64,000 bases of DNA. Origin: Streptomyces sp. DG1A-41 (lineage in GTDB: Bacteria > Actinomycetota > Actinomycetes > Streptomycetales > Streptomycetaceae). Position numbers and translations under genes: made by a program. The notes under the pieces are model-generated. The model was not told the origin of the DNA and did no database searches. It worked only from the letters and a program-made list of their open reading frames with translations. Shown in pieces: positions 9,306-18,246 of the stretch (positions are counted from its first letter, which is position 1; each line of letters opens with the position of its first letter). Location: NCBI RefSeq assembly GCF_037055355.1, contig NZ_CP146350.1, positions 8,827,001 to 8,891,000 of the forward strand, read 5' to 3'.

Positions 9306-10102
9306 GCGGCGATCTGTGGACCCTGGAACGAGTCGGCGCGGTCGTCACCCGGGCGACGGGGGTGGTGTTGTCGAGGGCGTCGGTGTGGCGGCTGCTGACC
9401 GGCCGGCTCGGATGGAGCCTGCAAGGGCCCGAGCGGCGGGCGGTCGAGCGGAACGAGTCGGAGATCGCCCGCTGGATCGCGCACGAGTGGCCGCGCGTCA
9501 AAAAGGGGGCCGTGAACACACGGGCCTGCATCGTCTTCCTCGACGAAACAGGCGTCTTTCTGCTCCCTCAGATCCGCCGCACCTACTCGCCCCGAGGACG
9601 GACTCCGCTCCTGCGGCACCGCCTGAACTGGAAGCGCGCGTCAATGGCCGGGGCCTTGGGCTACCACTCCACCGACCCCGACCGCGGGGCCCGCCTGTGC
9701 TTCCGCCTCAAGCCCGGCAGCCACGACACCGCCGGACTCATCGAGGTCCTTCAGCAGAGGAAGGTGTTCTACCGCGGCGGGCGAGCGGTCCTGGTCTGGG
9801 ACGGCCTGTCCGCCCACTGGAGCCGGGCGATGCGGGCCTGGGCCGACGAACGGGACTGGCTCACCCTGGAACGATTGCCCGCCTACGCTCCCGAGCTGAA
9901 CCCGGTGGAACTGCTGTGGTCCTCGCTCAAGAAGCATGAACTCGCCAACCTCGCCGGCGACCACCTCGCCGATGTCGCCGACACCACCGAGCAAGGCATC
10001 CACCGCATCAAGGCCAACCCCCGACTGCCATGGTCATTCCTCGCCCATACCGGCCTGACCATCCGCCCACCACACCCACCGACCTTACGAAAAGATCAGT
10101 AG
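9306..10102 (+). pseudogene. IS630-family transposase, N-terminus lost
   Basis: From LWTLERVGAVVTRATGV onward this is a good IS630/Tc1-mariner-like DDE transposase. It has VFLDETGVFLLP (first Asp), VLVWDGLSAHWS (second Asp) and LPAYAPELNPVELLWSSLKK (Glu). Intact relatives carry about 90 more residues in an N-terminal helix-turn-helix that binds the transposon ends. Here that part is replaced at about 9305 by the reversed IS5 relic. An open frame extends back to 9221 only because it reads antisense IS5 DNA. The protein keeps its catalytic triad but should not bind its ends. Confidence 0.8.
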
Positions 10103-10167
10103 GGCCTGACGGCAGCGACCTCGCCGACGGCACCGCCACCCGGACAGCAGTCGCAGCGTCGACATCG

Positions 10168-11565
10168 TCAGCCGCTCGGGGGGATGTTCGCGTTGAGTCG
10201 GAAGAAATTGTCGGGGTCGTACTCGTTCTTGAGGGTCGCCAGTCGGTCGTAGTTGTCGCCGTAGGCAGCCCGTACCCGGTCCTGGCCTTCATCTCCCAGG
10301 TTGTTCACATACTCGGCTCCGACGGAGAAACGGCTCATCCTGTCCCACCACTGCCGTGCCCATTCCTTGTGCACTTCGCGTTCCTGCGGATCCGTCCATA
10401 CCGACGCGGCGAAGTTGTCGTACTGCGCGTTCCGGTGGTGGAAGGCCGTTTCCGTGGCCGGGATGCGGCCGACGGCGCCGCCGTACTGCTGGAAGACGAT
10501 GAGGGAACGGGGAGAGGGAGCGCTGGCGAAGTGGTCCACGGTGGCCTCGATCGCATCCTCCGTGATCTCCTCAAGGAAGTGGGACTTCCAGTAGTAGTGG
10601 AGGCCGATGGGGAAGAAAGGGTCACCGGCGGCTTGCAGCTCCGTGTACGGGACCGGCCCCACCTGGTCGGCGACGGGCGGGCCGAAACGCCGGAGCGGTT
10701 CCAGCACGCGCTCACCTCGCTCCATCGATCCGGCGTAGAAGACCGCGATGACGAATACCGGGTTACCGTCAGGCGAGGTCAGGAAAAAGGCGTCGGCGGT
10801 CAGCTCGTCCGGGGCTGAACGTGAGTATTCGTAGTAGAAACCGAGGGCTTCCCTGGCGCGTTCCAAGGGATGGACGATGATGCCTCCGAGTACCTCCGGG
10901 CCCACGGGGTGGAGTTGGAACTCAAGGGAGGTCGCGACCCCGAAGTTCGCGCCGGCCCCCCGCATGCCCCAGAAGAGGGCGGGGTTCTCCGTGGCGCTGG
11001 CTCTCCGTGGCTGACCATCGGCGGAAACGAGGTCGACGGACAGCAGGTTGTCGCAGGCGAGACCGTATGTCCGCGCGAGCCGGCCCACCCCGCCGCCGAG
11101 CGTAAGGCCGGCGACGCCGGTATGCGTGACGACGCCCGTGGTCGTGGCCAGGCCCGACACCTGTGTGGCGCTGTCCAGCTCGCCGAGCGTGGCACCACCT
11201 TCCACCCGGGCTGTCCGGTTGACAGCATCGACTGCGACATGGCGCATCCGTGAGAGATCGATCACCAGGCCGCCCACGCACACTGCTTTGCCCGCGATGT
11301 TGTGGCCGCCACCACGTACGGAAACAAGCAGATCGTGCTCACGCGCGAAGGTCACGGCCGTTGCGACATCGGCGCTCCCGGCGCAGCGGGCGATCAGTGC
11401 GGGCCGGTGGTCGATCATGCCGTTCCAGACTCTTCGGGCCCGGTCGTACGTGTCATCGCCGGGAAGGAGCAGTTCTCCACGCAGGCTCTCCGCCAGCGCT
11501 TGAGCGGCTGATTCCTTGAGAACGGCTCGTTCGCCCATCCTCGTAGTCACCTCGAGCGGAAGCAT
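10168..11565 (-). CDS. FAD-linked oxidase (berberine bridge enzyme-like)
   Basis: A 465-residue PCMH-type flavoprotein oxidase starting at ATG 11565, with a strong AAGAAGGAG ribosome site. The FAD domain shows PALIARCAGSADVATAV and RGGGHNIAG, whose His normally carries covalent FAD, then GGATLGELD and THTGVAGLTLGGGVGRLARTYGL. The usual second-attachment Cys is not seen near the TGVVTHTG segment, suggesting a single covalent link. It ends with the BBE-domain motif YDRLATLKNEYDPDNFFRLNANIPP. Such enzymes oxidise alcohols, sugars or aromatic intermediates, often in secondary metabolism. The gene stands alone between IS relics and gene scraps, so the substrate is unknown. Confidence 0.88.
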   Translation of the reverse strand: MLPLEVTTRMGERAVLKESAAQALAESLRGELLLPGDDTYDRARRVWNGMIDHRPALIARCAGSADVATAVTFAREHDLLVSVRGGGHNIAGKAVCVGGLVIDLSRMRHVAVDAVNRTARVEGGATLGELDSATQVSGLATTTGVVTHTGVAGLTLGGGVGRLARTYGLACDNLLSVDLVSADGQPRRASATENPALFWGMRGAGANFGVATSLEFQLHPVGPEVLGGIIVHPLERAREALGFYYEYSRSAPDELTADAFFLTSPDGNPVFVIAVFYAGSMERGERVLEPLRRFGPPVADQVGPVPYTELQAAGDPFFPIGLHYYWKSHFLEEITEDAIEATVDHFASAPSPRSLIVFQQYGGAVGRIPATETAFHHRNAQYDNFAASVWTDPQEREVHKEWARQWWDRMSRFSVGAEYVNNLGDEGQDRVRAAYGDNYDRLATLKNEYDPDNFFRLNANIPPSG

Positions 11566-12030
11566 GGCGCTCCTTCTTGGGGTCTCGCGGATGGTGTGCA
11601 GGCAGGGCGGACCGTGACCAGGACGCGGATACGACATGCACCGAACCGCACCCCTACCAGCCGACCAGCCTGCGAACGCCGACGCAGTTCGGACTCGTCC
11701 CAACGGGTGACGACACCTAGAGCGGTACGTGGACTGGCCAGAACGACAGCCCGCTCCTGAAGACCCACGAGGCGGGCCGCCTCCTGAAGTCGCCGCTGGC
11801 AACTCCGGTGATGCGGGCCGGCCCGTTCCAGTGATCCGCGGCCCGATCTCCGCCACCGCGCACAATGGCCCCGGCCACAGCTTGAGTTGGCCGGCTGAGC
11901 GGTTCGCGGCCTACCCCGCCGACGGGGTTACGGGTCCTGGCGCGGCGGCGCGCGCCGGTCCGGGCCATGGGCGGGAGCGGGCCGATTGCCTTGACCACGC
12001 CCAGAACGGGGGCGGCTCTCCAGGCTGCGC
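11566..12030. other. Interval without recognisable gene
   Basis: Apart from the oxidase ribosome-binding site at its left edge, no family motif is visible in any frame. It borders the Lrp/AsnC relic. Confidence 0.4.
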
Positions 12031-12189
12031 ATCGGCTTCCACGGCGCCGACTTTCTCGATGAGATGGCCGTGCAGCGCTGTCGGGTCGGGGCACAGGGCC
12101 TCGGCGATCAGGTTGATGGAGCCGGTGGCCGCGGCCACGTAGGCGAGTTCGTGGTGGCCGGTCAGGGTTCGGGCGACCTGGTCGAGGTG
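12031..12189 (-). pseudogene. Lrp/AsnC-family ligand-binding domain relic
   Basis: The minus strand encodes HLDQVARTLTGHHELAYVAA, then TGSINLIAEALCPDPTALHGHL and EKVGAVEA. This is the RAM (regulation of amino acid metabolism) domain pattern of Lrp/AsnC regulators. The N-terminal helix-turn-helix half is missing and the reading frame around it is nonsense. It ends exactly where an MFS fragment on the other strand begins. Confidence 0.6.
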
Positions 12190-12190
12190 G

Positions 12191-12370
12191 GGACTCGGCG
12201 GCACCATCGTCGTCGCCCTGCTCGGCAGCGCCTTCTTCCACACCACCACATCCGGGGCTCCCGCGCAGGAGAGCGCCGCGCCGGCCGGCGCCCGGAACGC
12301 CTTCTGCGTCGCGTCAGGGCTGGTTCTCGCCACGGCTGCCGCCACCGCCTTCATGCGCCCGCGACAGCAA
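12191..12370 (+). pseudogene. MFS drug-transporter C-terminal relic
   Basis: The plus strand reads GLGGTIVVALLGSAFFH, then ARNAFCVASGLVLATAAATAFMRPR. This matches the last two transmembrane helices of an EmrB/QacA-type major facilitator. Everything upstream is missing; the junction with the Lrp relic is at 12190. A non-functional remnant. Confidence 0.55.
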
Positions 12371-12585
12371 CGGAGTTCCGCGTCCGCCGGTCCCGCCCAG
12401 CTCTCACGGGTGAGCGGGCAGGCGGAGCCCGGCGCACCGGAGCCCGGCCGCGCGGCCTCGCGCCGGGCCCCCTCCCTTGCGTTCGTCGCTGAAGGACGCC
12501 CGATGGCCTGGGAGGGCCGGGAGTTGGGTGACGTGCGCTGCCGGATTTCTGGTTCGAGAACCCAGCAGTTCAGGGCTTCGCGGCG

Positions 12586-13230
12586 TTAGCTCGCCCCGGC
12601 GGCGGCGAGGTGAGCGTCCACGGCGACGACACCGTCGACGCCCTGGCAGAGGCCCACGAGCATCGGCACCAGACGCGATTCAGGAAGGTGCCCCCGAAGG
12701 GTGACGACCCCGTCCCGGACCTCGACCGCGACGGTGCCCTTGTCCAAGCCGAGGATGCGCCCCAGGACGTCCTGCTCGACCTCGCCGCGGATCTCGGCGT
12801 CGGAGCGGATGAAGGCGTCGAGCAGGTCGCTGCGGGTGACGATGCCGATGAGGAGCCCGTCGTCGCCGACCACCGGCAGTTGCTTGACGTGCCGCCTGCG
12901 CAGTTCCCGCGCGGCCCGGGGGATCGTCCACTCGGCACGGGCGGTGAAGACGGGGCTGCTCATGAGCGCGCCCGCGGTTCGAGCCCGGGCCTTGCCCCAG
13001 GCGTGCTCGTCGTTCCCGTCCTGACCCTGCGGATCGGGCATGCCGGTCTCGTGCCGCAGCACGTCGGATGCGGACACGACGCCGACGGGAGCGCCGTCGT
13101 CGTCGACGACCGGGGCCGCGACGATGTCGTTCGCGTCCAGCAGGGCGGCGGCCTCATGGAACGGCGTGTCGGGGCGGAGGGTCACGACCTCCTCGGTCAT
13201 CACGTCACCGACCGTGCGGCGGTACAGCAT
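12586..13230 (-). CDS. CBS-domain pair protein with C-terminal BON domain
   Basis: A 214-residue cytosolic protein from ATG 13230, preceded by GGAGGAGG. Two CBS motifs form a Bateman module: TVGDVMTEEVVTLRPDTPFHEAAALLDANDI with APVVDDDGAPVGVVSASDVL, and ALMSSPVFTARAEWTI with KQLPVVGDDGLLIGIVTRSDLL. A BON domain follows (VLGRILGLDKGTVAVEVRDGVVTLRGHL). CBS pairs bind adenosine nucleotides. This CBS-BON architecture is common in Streptomyces, often with stress or dormancy genes, but its exact function is not established. An upstream extension to 13413 is Arg/Pro-rich and is not used. Confidence 0.85.
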   Translation of the reverse strand: MLYRRTVGDVMTEEVVTLRPDTPFHEAAALLDANDIVAAPVVDDDGAPVGVVSASDVLRHETGMPDPQGQDGNDEHAWGKARARTAGALMSSPVFTARAEWTIPRAARELRRRHVKQLPVVGDDGLLIGIVTRSDLLDAFIRSDAEIRGEVEQDVLGRILGLDKGTVAVEVRDGVVTLRGHLPESRLVPMLVGLCQGVDGVVAVDAHLAAAGAS

Positions 13231-13730
13231 GACATCGACCTCCTCCGCTGTGCGACGGGGCGGCCGCGGCCGGTCCGCCCGGGCGGACCACACGCGGCAC
13301 GCCGGCCTCCGCGCCCCTGCCGGCTCGTCCACGCCGTCTTCCCTACCCATGACAGCACCGCGCCGCTCCGGCGACCAGTGACGTTCGGCCTGGCGGGGAG
13401 GCTGCGGTCCCACGGCCAGGGATGCGGCCGAGTACGCGGCAGAGGCCGGCGACGCTGGGCGCCTGATCCTTGCGCTCGTCGATGGCGATCGCTTGGCAGA
13501 GCCTGTGCCGCTCGCGCGGCGGGTTCACCAGCACACTCCACCTGAGCACGGACGACCGCTGCCGCCCGCTGTCCCAGGCCGTCATGCCAGGCCGGCGGGC
13601 AGACTGCACCCCAGCCCACACCGGGGGCGCACCTTCGGCGCGAGCGCCTGGGCTGGAATACTCCTCAGTAGTAGCGCGCTCGTCCCGTCATCCCGGCTCC
13701 TGGGGTGGATCGCGGAATGCTGGTGACATT
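13231..13730. other. Divergent intergenic interval
   Basis: This separates the CBS-BON gene (minus) from the CPBP gene (plus) and should hold both promoters. No recognisable coding family is seen in it. Confidence 0.4.
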
Positions 13731-14423
13731 GTGCGAATGTTCTGTGTCCTCGCCCTCCTGGTGAGCGCGAACCTGCTCAACAATTGGCTCGCGCCCGGCG
13801 CCTACGTACCCACCTGCGTGGTCGCGACTGCCGCGCTGCTGCTGATCGCCCGGTGGGACGGCCTCACCCGCGCCGATCTCGGGCTCGACACGGCTGCCGT
13901 GTACCGAGGGCTGCGGTGGGCATCGGTCCTGGTGGGCGCAGTCCTTGCAGTCTTCATGGTCGGGCTTGCGCTGCCGGCCACCAGGGAGGCGTTCGAGGAC
14001 GAGCGCGCCGCGGGCCTGTCCCTCGGGCAACTGCTGTGGCGGGTGCTGGTCCGGGTGCCGGTCGGCACCGTGCTGCTGGAGGAGGTCGCCTTCCGCGGTG
14101 TCCTGTGGGCCATGGTGCGGCGTCGGCGTGGTGCTGCGTGGGCCACGGCTGTGTCGTCGTCGCTGTTCGGGCTCTGGCATGTGCTTCCGTCACGCGGGCT
14201 GAGCCGGGCCAACGCGGCCGCAGCGGTCCTCGGCACGGGACCGACAGGCAGCGCGTTGTCCGTCGCGGCCGCCGTCGTCGCCACCACCGCAGCCGGGGTC
14301 GTCCTGTGCGAGCTGCGGCGCCGGTCCGGAAGTCTGCTGGCGCCCGCGGCGCTGCACTGGGCCGTCAACGGCTTCGGCTATGTGCTGGCCTGGGCAGTAC
14401 CTCGTTGGAGGGGCGAGGACTGA
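13731..14423 (+). CDS. CPBP-family intramembrane glutamic protease (CAAX-like)
   Basis: About 230 residues from GTG 13731 (an in-frame ATG lies at 13737). The hydrophobic N-terminus MFCVLALLVSANLLNNWLAPG starts the first helix. The CPBP/Abi signatures are complete: LLEEVAFRGVLW (EExxxR), SLFGLWHVLP (FxxxH) and ALHWAVNG (HxxxN) in the last helix. The family includes Rce1-like proteases and bacteriocin self-immunity proteins. In Streptomyces most members have no assigned substrate. An open frame extends upstream to 13470 but is not conserved in character. Confidence 0.85.
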   Translation: MRMFCVLALLVSANLLNNWLAPGAYVPTCVVATAALLLIARWDGLTRADLGLDTAAVYRGLRWASVLVGAVLAVFMVGLALPATREAFEDERAAGLSLGQLLWRVLVRVPVGTVLLEEVAFRGVLWAMVRRRRGAAWATAVSSSLFGLWHVLPSRGLSRANAAAAVLGTGPTGSALSVAAAVVATTAAGVVLCELRRRSGSLLAPAALHWAVNGFGYVLAWAVPRWRGED

Positions 14424-14622
14424 AGCCGTTTGGCCGACGGGCGACGCGCGAGTGTCCTCGCGATAGGTCACCGCGCGGGCGAGAACGTTCGGCTGCAACC
14501 TGGCAGACACCGACGGCCGGACCAATCGTTCAGGGCATCCTCCACGGCGAGCGGAGGCGCACCCTGCTCTCCCGAGCGGCTGTTCTGCCACGTCTAGGCG
14601 GGGCGAAGACAGCACAGCCTCA

Positions 14623-14781
14623 CAGTTCATCCCCGGCCGGCCGTACTCCTTCGTGGCGGTGCCGGAGATGGGCGCGGTCACCGACGCCCGGCTCCGCGAC
14701 GCCGTCGAACGGCTCATCGCCACAGGCCAGCGGCAGCCCGGCGACGTCGCCCTGCAACGAACGAAAGCGGCTCGTTGCTGA
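14623..14781 (+). pseudogene. Possible IS701-family transposase scrap
   Basis: The plus strand reads QFIPGRPYSFVAVPEMGAVTDARLRDAVE before a stop. GRPYSFVA plus a Glu/Gly pair resembles the GRPYSFVAALE segment of IS701-type transposases. Only this short segment is present, so the call is tentative. Confidence 0.3.
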
Positions 14782-14829
14782 GTACGAGTACTCATGTGCG
14801 CCTGGGCCGTGGCTGACAAGATCCCCGGC

Positions 14830-15753
14830 ATGACGAGTGGCAGACGGGCGCTGACCGCCCTGCACCTCTTCCTGGTCTGGGCGGTGATGGCAGCCGCGGT
14901 GCCGATGCTCGGCTTCGGGCTGGTGGTGACGGCCTGGGGCGGTGGGGCAGGCGCGGCGGTGCCGGTGCTCCTGCTGGGCGTGCCCCTGACGGTGGGTCTG
15001 CTGTTCACGGCGGGCACACCGGCGCGGACCGTGGTGCCGCTGTGCGGCTCCGTGCCGCAGCGGCTCGGCTGGGCTGTGTCGGTCTTCGTCCTCGGGACGC
15101 TGGGTGTCCTGGCAGGTCTGGCCGCCTACGGTGGGGACGTCGACCTGGGCAGCGCCAGTACCCGGATCGCGCTGACGGGGGCGCCGTACGCTGTGGCCGC
15201 GGCGTTCTTCGTGCCGAACCGGTGGGTGCGGCCGGGGGCGGTGACCATACTGGCGGCCGCGGTGGTCTACGGGGGTTTCGTCGGGCCGGCGCAGGCGCAG
15301 CAGCGCCGGCAGGCGGCGGAGATCGCGCGGTACCGGGAGCATGCGGAGCTGCTGTACCTGGGCGCTGCCCCGCCCGGGATGCAACTGTCCCGTGCCGAGG
15401 CCGGCCCCGCCTACTTCAGCGTCGACTACCACGGTGTCCGGCAGGACGTGTTCGCGTACGTGGCGCTCACGGTGCGCCCGCCGTTCACCCCGACGCCCCG
15501 GTGCCCCGACCTCCTGGACAAGGGCGTGACCTGCGCGGTGGACCCGCACGGTGAGATGCGCATGGTCCGCGGCCTCCCCGGTGGCGAGCACGCCGTCACC
15601 CTCATCCGCCACTACCGGAAGGCGGAGGTCGAGGTGACCAGCCAAACCCTCGACGAACCCGGGCTGCGCCGTCTCCTGAACACCCTTCACCCGCTCTCGG
15701 ACGAAGAGCTGGGGAAACTGATGCGGGAAAAGAAGATCGAGCGCAGACTCTGA
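14830..15753 (+). CDS. Membrane protein with extracytoplasmic C-terminal domain
   Basis: A 307-residue protein from ATG 14830. The first 165 residues hold four to five hydrophobic helices. They are followed by AQQRRQAAEIARYREHAELLYLG and a soluble domain of about 130 residues with two Cys (PRCPDLLD, VTCAV) that could form a disulfide outside the cell. It ends in a charged tail LGKLMREKKIERRL. I do not recognise a named family; similar four-helix-plus-soluble-domain proteins are common in Streptomyces. It precedes the phosphatase gene by 174 bp on the same strand, but a shared function is not evident. Confidence 0.75.
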   Translation: MTSGRRALTALHLFLVWAVMAAAVPMLGFGLVVTAWGGGAGAAVPVLLLGVPLTVGLLFTAGTPARTVVPLCGSVPQRLGWAVSVFVLGTLGVLAGLAAYGGDVDLGSASTRIALTGAPYAVAAAFFVPNRWVRPGAVTILAAAVVYGGFVGPAQAQQRRQAAEIARYREHAELLYLGAAPPGMQLSRAEAGPAYFSVDYHGVRQDVFAYVALTVRPPFTPTPRCPDLLDKGVTCAVDPHGEMRMVRGLPGGEHAVTLIRHYRKAEVEVTSQTLDEPGLRRLLNTLHPLSDEELGKLMREKKIERRL

Positions 15754-15927
15754 ACTCTGAGCTTGCACCCGCAGAAAGCCGGTGCTCCGGTCGTCGTCGA
15801 CCCCGCTGATGTGGGCGAAGCAGCCCCCGGTGTTATTCAATGAGGTGTGCGGTCAGGGATCTCGGGGCCCGCCGCATGGGTACGAGTACTGCCCCGGCGC
15901 TGCGCCGGGGACTGCTGAGAGAGCCGC

Positions 15928-18090
15928 ATGGACTCCACACCCTCCCCCTCGTCCTCTTCGGCGTTCGACCTGGTCAGCCGCGCCCTGGGGCGCTACATCC
16001 CGCGCGGCGGACCGGCAGCGGCCGCCGGTCCCGCCGACGCGCAGGGCGACCGCAGCACGCGCCGGCGCGTACTCGACGACCCGGCCGACAGCCGTCAGGA
16101 GCAGATCCTCGGCGCGGTCAACCTGGACAGGGATCTGATCATCACCCGCTGCAATCTGGACGCCCCCGTATTCACGGGTCTGGACGCCGTGGCCGGGAGG
16201 CCATTCGTCGAACTCCTGCCCCCCGGGGACGTACGCACGGTCACACGGAGGTTGCGGCAGGTGGTGGAGACCGGTGAGGCGCACGTGGCCCGGATCCAGC
16301 GCCTGCGGCGCCGTGACGGGTCGGAGCTGGTGGTCTCGATGAGCATCCTGCCCGCCGCGCCGCCTGAGGAGGGCCTGACCGTCTCGCTGATCGCCATGGC
16401 GAGGAGGCTGCACCTCTACGCAGCCGAGAACGCGATCGGTACCTCGCTGGACATCGGCGAGACCGCGCAGTCGCTGGCTGAGTCCCTTTTGGCCTGGGGA
16501 GACGTGGCCGCCGTCGACCTCGACTTCGCCGTGTGGACGGGCGAGGGAGTCAGCGGGCCGGCGAAGGGGCGTATCCGACTGCGACGGGCGGCCCTGGTGC
16601 CGGACCGGGCGTGGCCCGAGGGCTACGTGACTCCCGGCGACGATCTTCCCGGCGACGCGAGTCGCCTGCTGGCGCAGGCGGTCCTGCGGGACGATGTCCC
16701 GCAGACCATCGTCATACCCGACCGGGAGGCGGTCGAGCGGGTATTCGCCAGTCCACGAGTCGTGCATGCCCTGGTGCCCGGTGACCGGTCGGCGGGTGTG
16801 GCGTGCATACCACTGGTCCTGGACGGCGCGCCGCCCGTCGTCCTGGGCGTGGCGGAGGTCTGGCGGCGGGCGGACTGCCCCTTCCGCGACAGCGAGCTGT
16901 TCGACCTCCAGGAACTAGTGGCCAGGACCGCCCATCACGTCGACCTGGCTCGTCAGCACCAGCGCGAGCACACGCAGGTGCTGGCGTTGCAGCGCCGGCT
17001 CTTGCCGCGGACCGGCGGCGACACCATCCAGATCGCCAGCATCTATCAGCCGGCCACGCCGGACAGCGCGGGCGTCGGCGGCGACTGGGTGAACAGCTTC
17101 CCGCTGCCCGACGGCCGTACAGCGCTGGTGGTCGGTGACGTCGTCGGGCATGGCCTGGGAGCCGCGGCAACCATGGGCCAGCTGAGTATGGAGGCCCGCG
17201 CCCTGCTGTCCGCGGGGCTCGCGCCCGACGAGGTACTGGAGCACCTGGACGAGACCGTGACGCTGCTGGATGACGCCGATTCCGGGCTGGCGGCCGGCTA
17301 CAGCGCCCTCGGGTCGACTTGCTGCATCGCCCTCTACGACCCGGTCAGCCACCACGTGGCGCTGTCCAGCGCCGGTCACCTCCCCCCGGTCCTGGTCTCC
17401 CCGGACGGGCACGCGGGCCCGCTCGCGGTCCGCCCTCATCCCGGCCTGGGCGCCGAGTTCGCGCTGCGGGAGCCGTTCGACGTGCACACGTTCGACGCAC
17501 CCCCGGGTTCCCTGCTCGCCCTCTACACCGACGGCCTGGTGGAGGATCCGGCCGTGTCGATCGACGAGGGCATCGGCAGGCTGGCGGACGCCGTGTCCAC
17601 GGTGCACCCCTGGGACGCCTTGCAGCAGGCCGCACGGCACGTCGTCTCGGTGCTGGCGCCCGGGCGCCAGCGCGACGATGTCACCCTGCTGCTCGCGCGG
17701 ATGATCGGCTACCGCAAGGGGGACACCTCGACCTGGCGGCTGCCCGCCCGCGACGACACCCCCGCCCGTGCCCGCGCCCAGGTCTCCGCGCTGCTGAGGC
17801 GATGGCGCACCAGGGACGACACCCGGGACGACGTGGTGCTGCTGGTCAGCGAGCTGGTCACGAACGCGGTGCGCTTCGCCGCCGGTCCCATCACGGTACG
17901 GCTGATCAGGGCCGGTGACGGCCTGCTGTGCGAGGTGGGCGACACCGGCAACGGCAGGCCGCGGCTGAGGCGGGGCGGCCTGCTCGCCGACGGCGGTCGT
18001 GGCCTGCGCATCGTGCACGGGCTCACCACGCGGTGGGGGGTGCGGTGGACGGACACCGGGAAGGTGGTCTGGGCGGAGGTCGCGAGGTAG
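15928..18090 (+). CDS. PAS-SpoIIE phosphatase-HATPase signalling protein
   Basis: A 720-residue cytosolic regulator that couples a PP2C-type Ser/Thr phosphatase to an anti-sigma-factor-like kinase. A PAS-like domain lies at about 55-165 and a GAF-like sensor at about 175-350. The SpoIIE phosphatase spans about 365-590, with the metal-binding AGVGGDWVNSFPLPDGRTALVVGDVVGHG, then LALYTDGLVED and RQRDDVTLLLAR. A C-terminal HATPase_c (about 615-720) has VSELVTNAVRFA, GDTGNGRPRLR and GGRGLRIVHGL. Such proteins dephosphorylate anti-anti-sigma factors and bind or phosphorylate partner proteins in Streptomyces stress and development circuits. The partners are not encoded here. Confidence 0.9.
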   Translation: MDSTPSPSSSSAFDLVSRALGRYIPRGGPAAAAGPADAQGDRSTRRRVLDDPADSRQEQILGAVNLDRDLIITRCNLDAPVFTGLDAVAGRPFVELLPPGDVRTVTRRLRQVVETGEAHVARIQRLRRRDGSELVVSMSILPAAPPEEGLTVSLIAMARRLHLYAAENAIGTSLDIGETAQSLAESLLAWGDVAAVDLDFAVWTGEGVSGPAKGRIRLRRAALVPDRAWPEGYVTPGDDLPGDASRLLAQAVLRDDVPQTIVIPDREAVERVFASPRVVHALVPGDRSAGVACIPLVLDGAPPVVLGVAEVWRRADCPFRDSELFDLQELVARTAHHVDLARQHQREHTQVLALQRRLLPRTGGDTIQIASIYQPATPDSAGVGGDWVNSFPLPDGRTALVVGDVVGHGLGAAATMGQLSMEARALLSAGLAPDEVLEHLDETVTLLDDADSGLAAGYSALGSTCCIALYDPVSHHVALSSAGHLPPVLVSPDGHAGPLAVRPHPGLGAEFALREPFDVHTFDAPPGSLLALYTDGLVEDPAVSIDEGIGRLADAVSTVHPWDALQQAARHVVSVLAPGRQRDDVTLLLARMIGYRKGDTSTWRLPARDDTPARARAQVSALLRRWRTRDDTRDDVVLLVSELVTNAVRFAAGPITVRLIRAGDGLLCEVGDTGNGRPRLRRGGLLADGGRGLRIVHGLTTRWGVRWTDTGKVVWAEVAR

Positions 18091-18246
18091 CGCGGCTACG
18101 CGGCCCGCGTACGGGAGCGCGGCGGGGGTGCGTGCGGCGTGCGCGTCAGTCACCGCCGACGGTACGGACGGCGCCCTCAGCGATACCGGCGACGTGACCG
18201 GTGATGCGGGCGGCCCATTGCCGGCAAACCGGGGCGCGGCCTCGCT

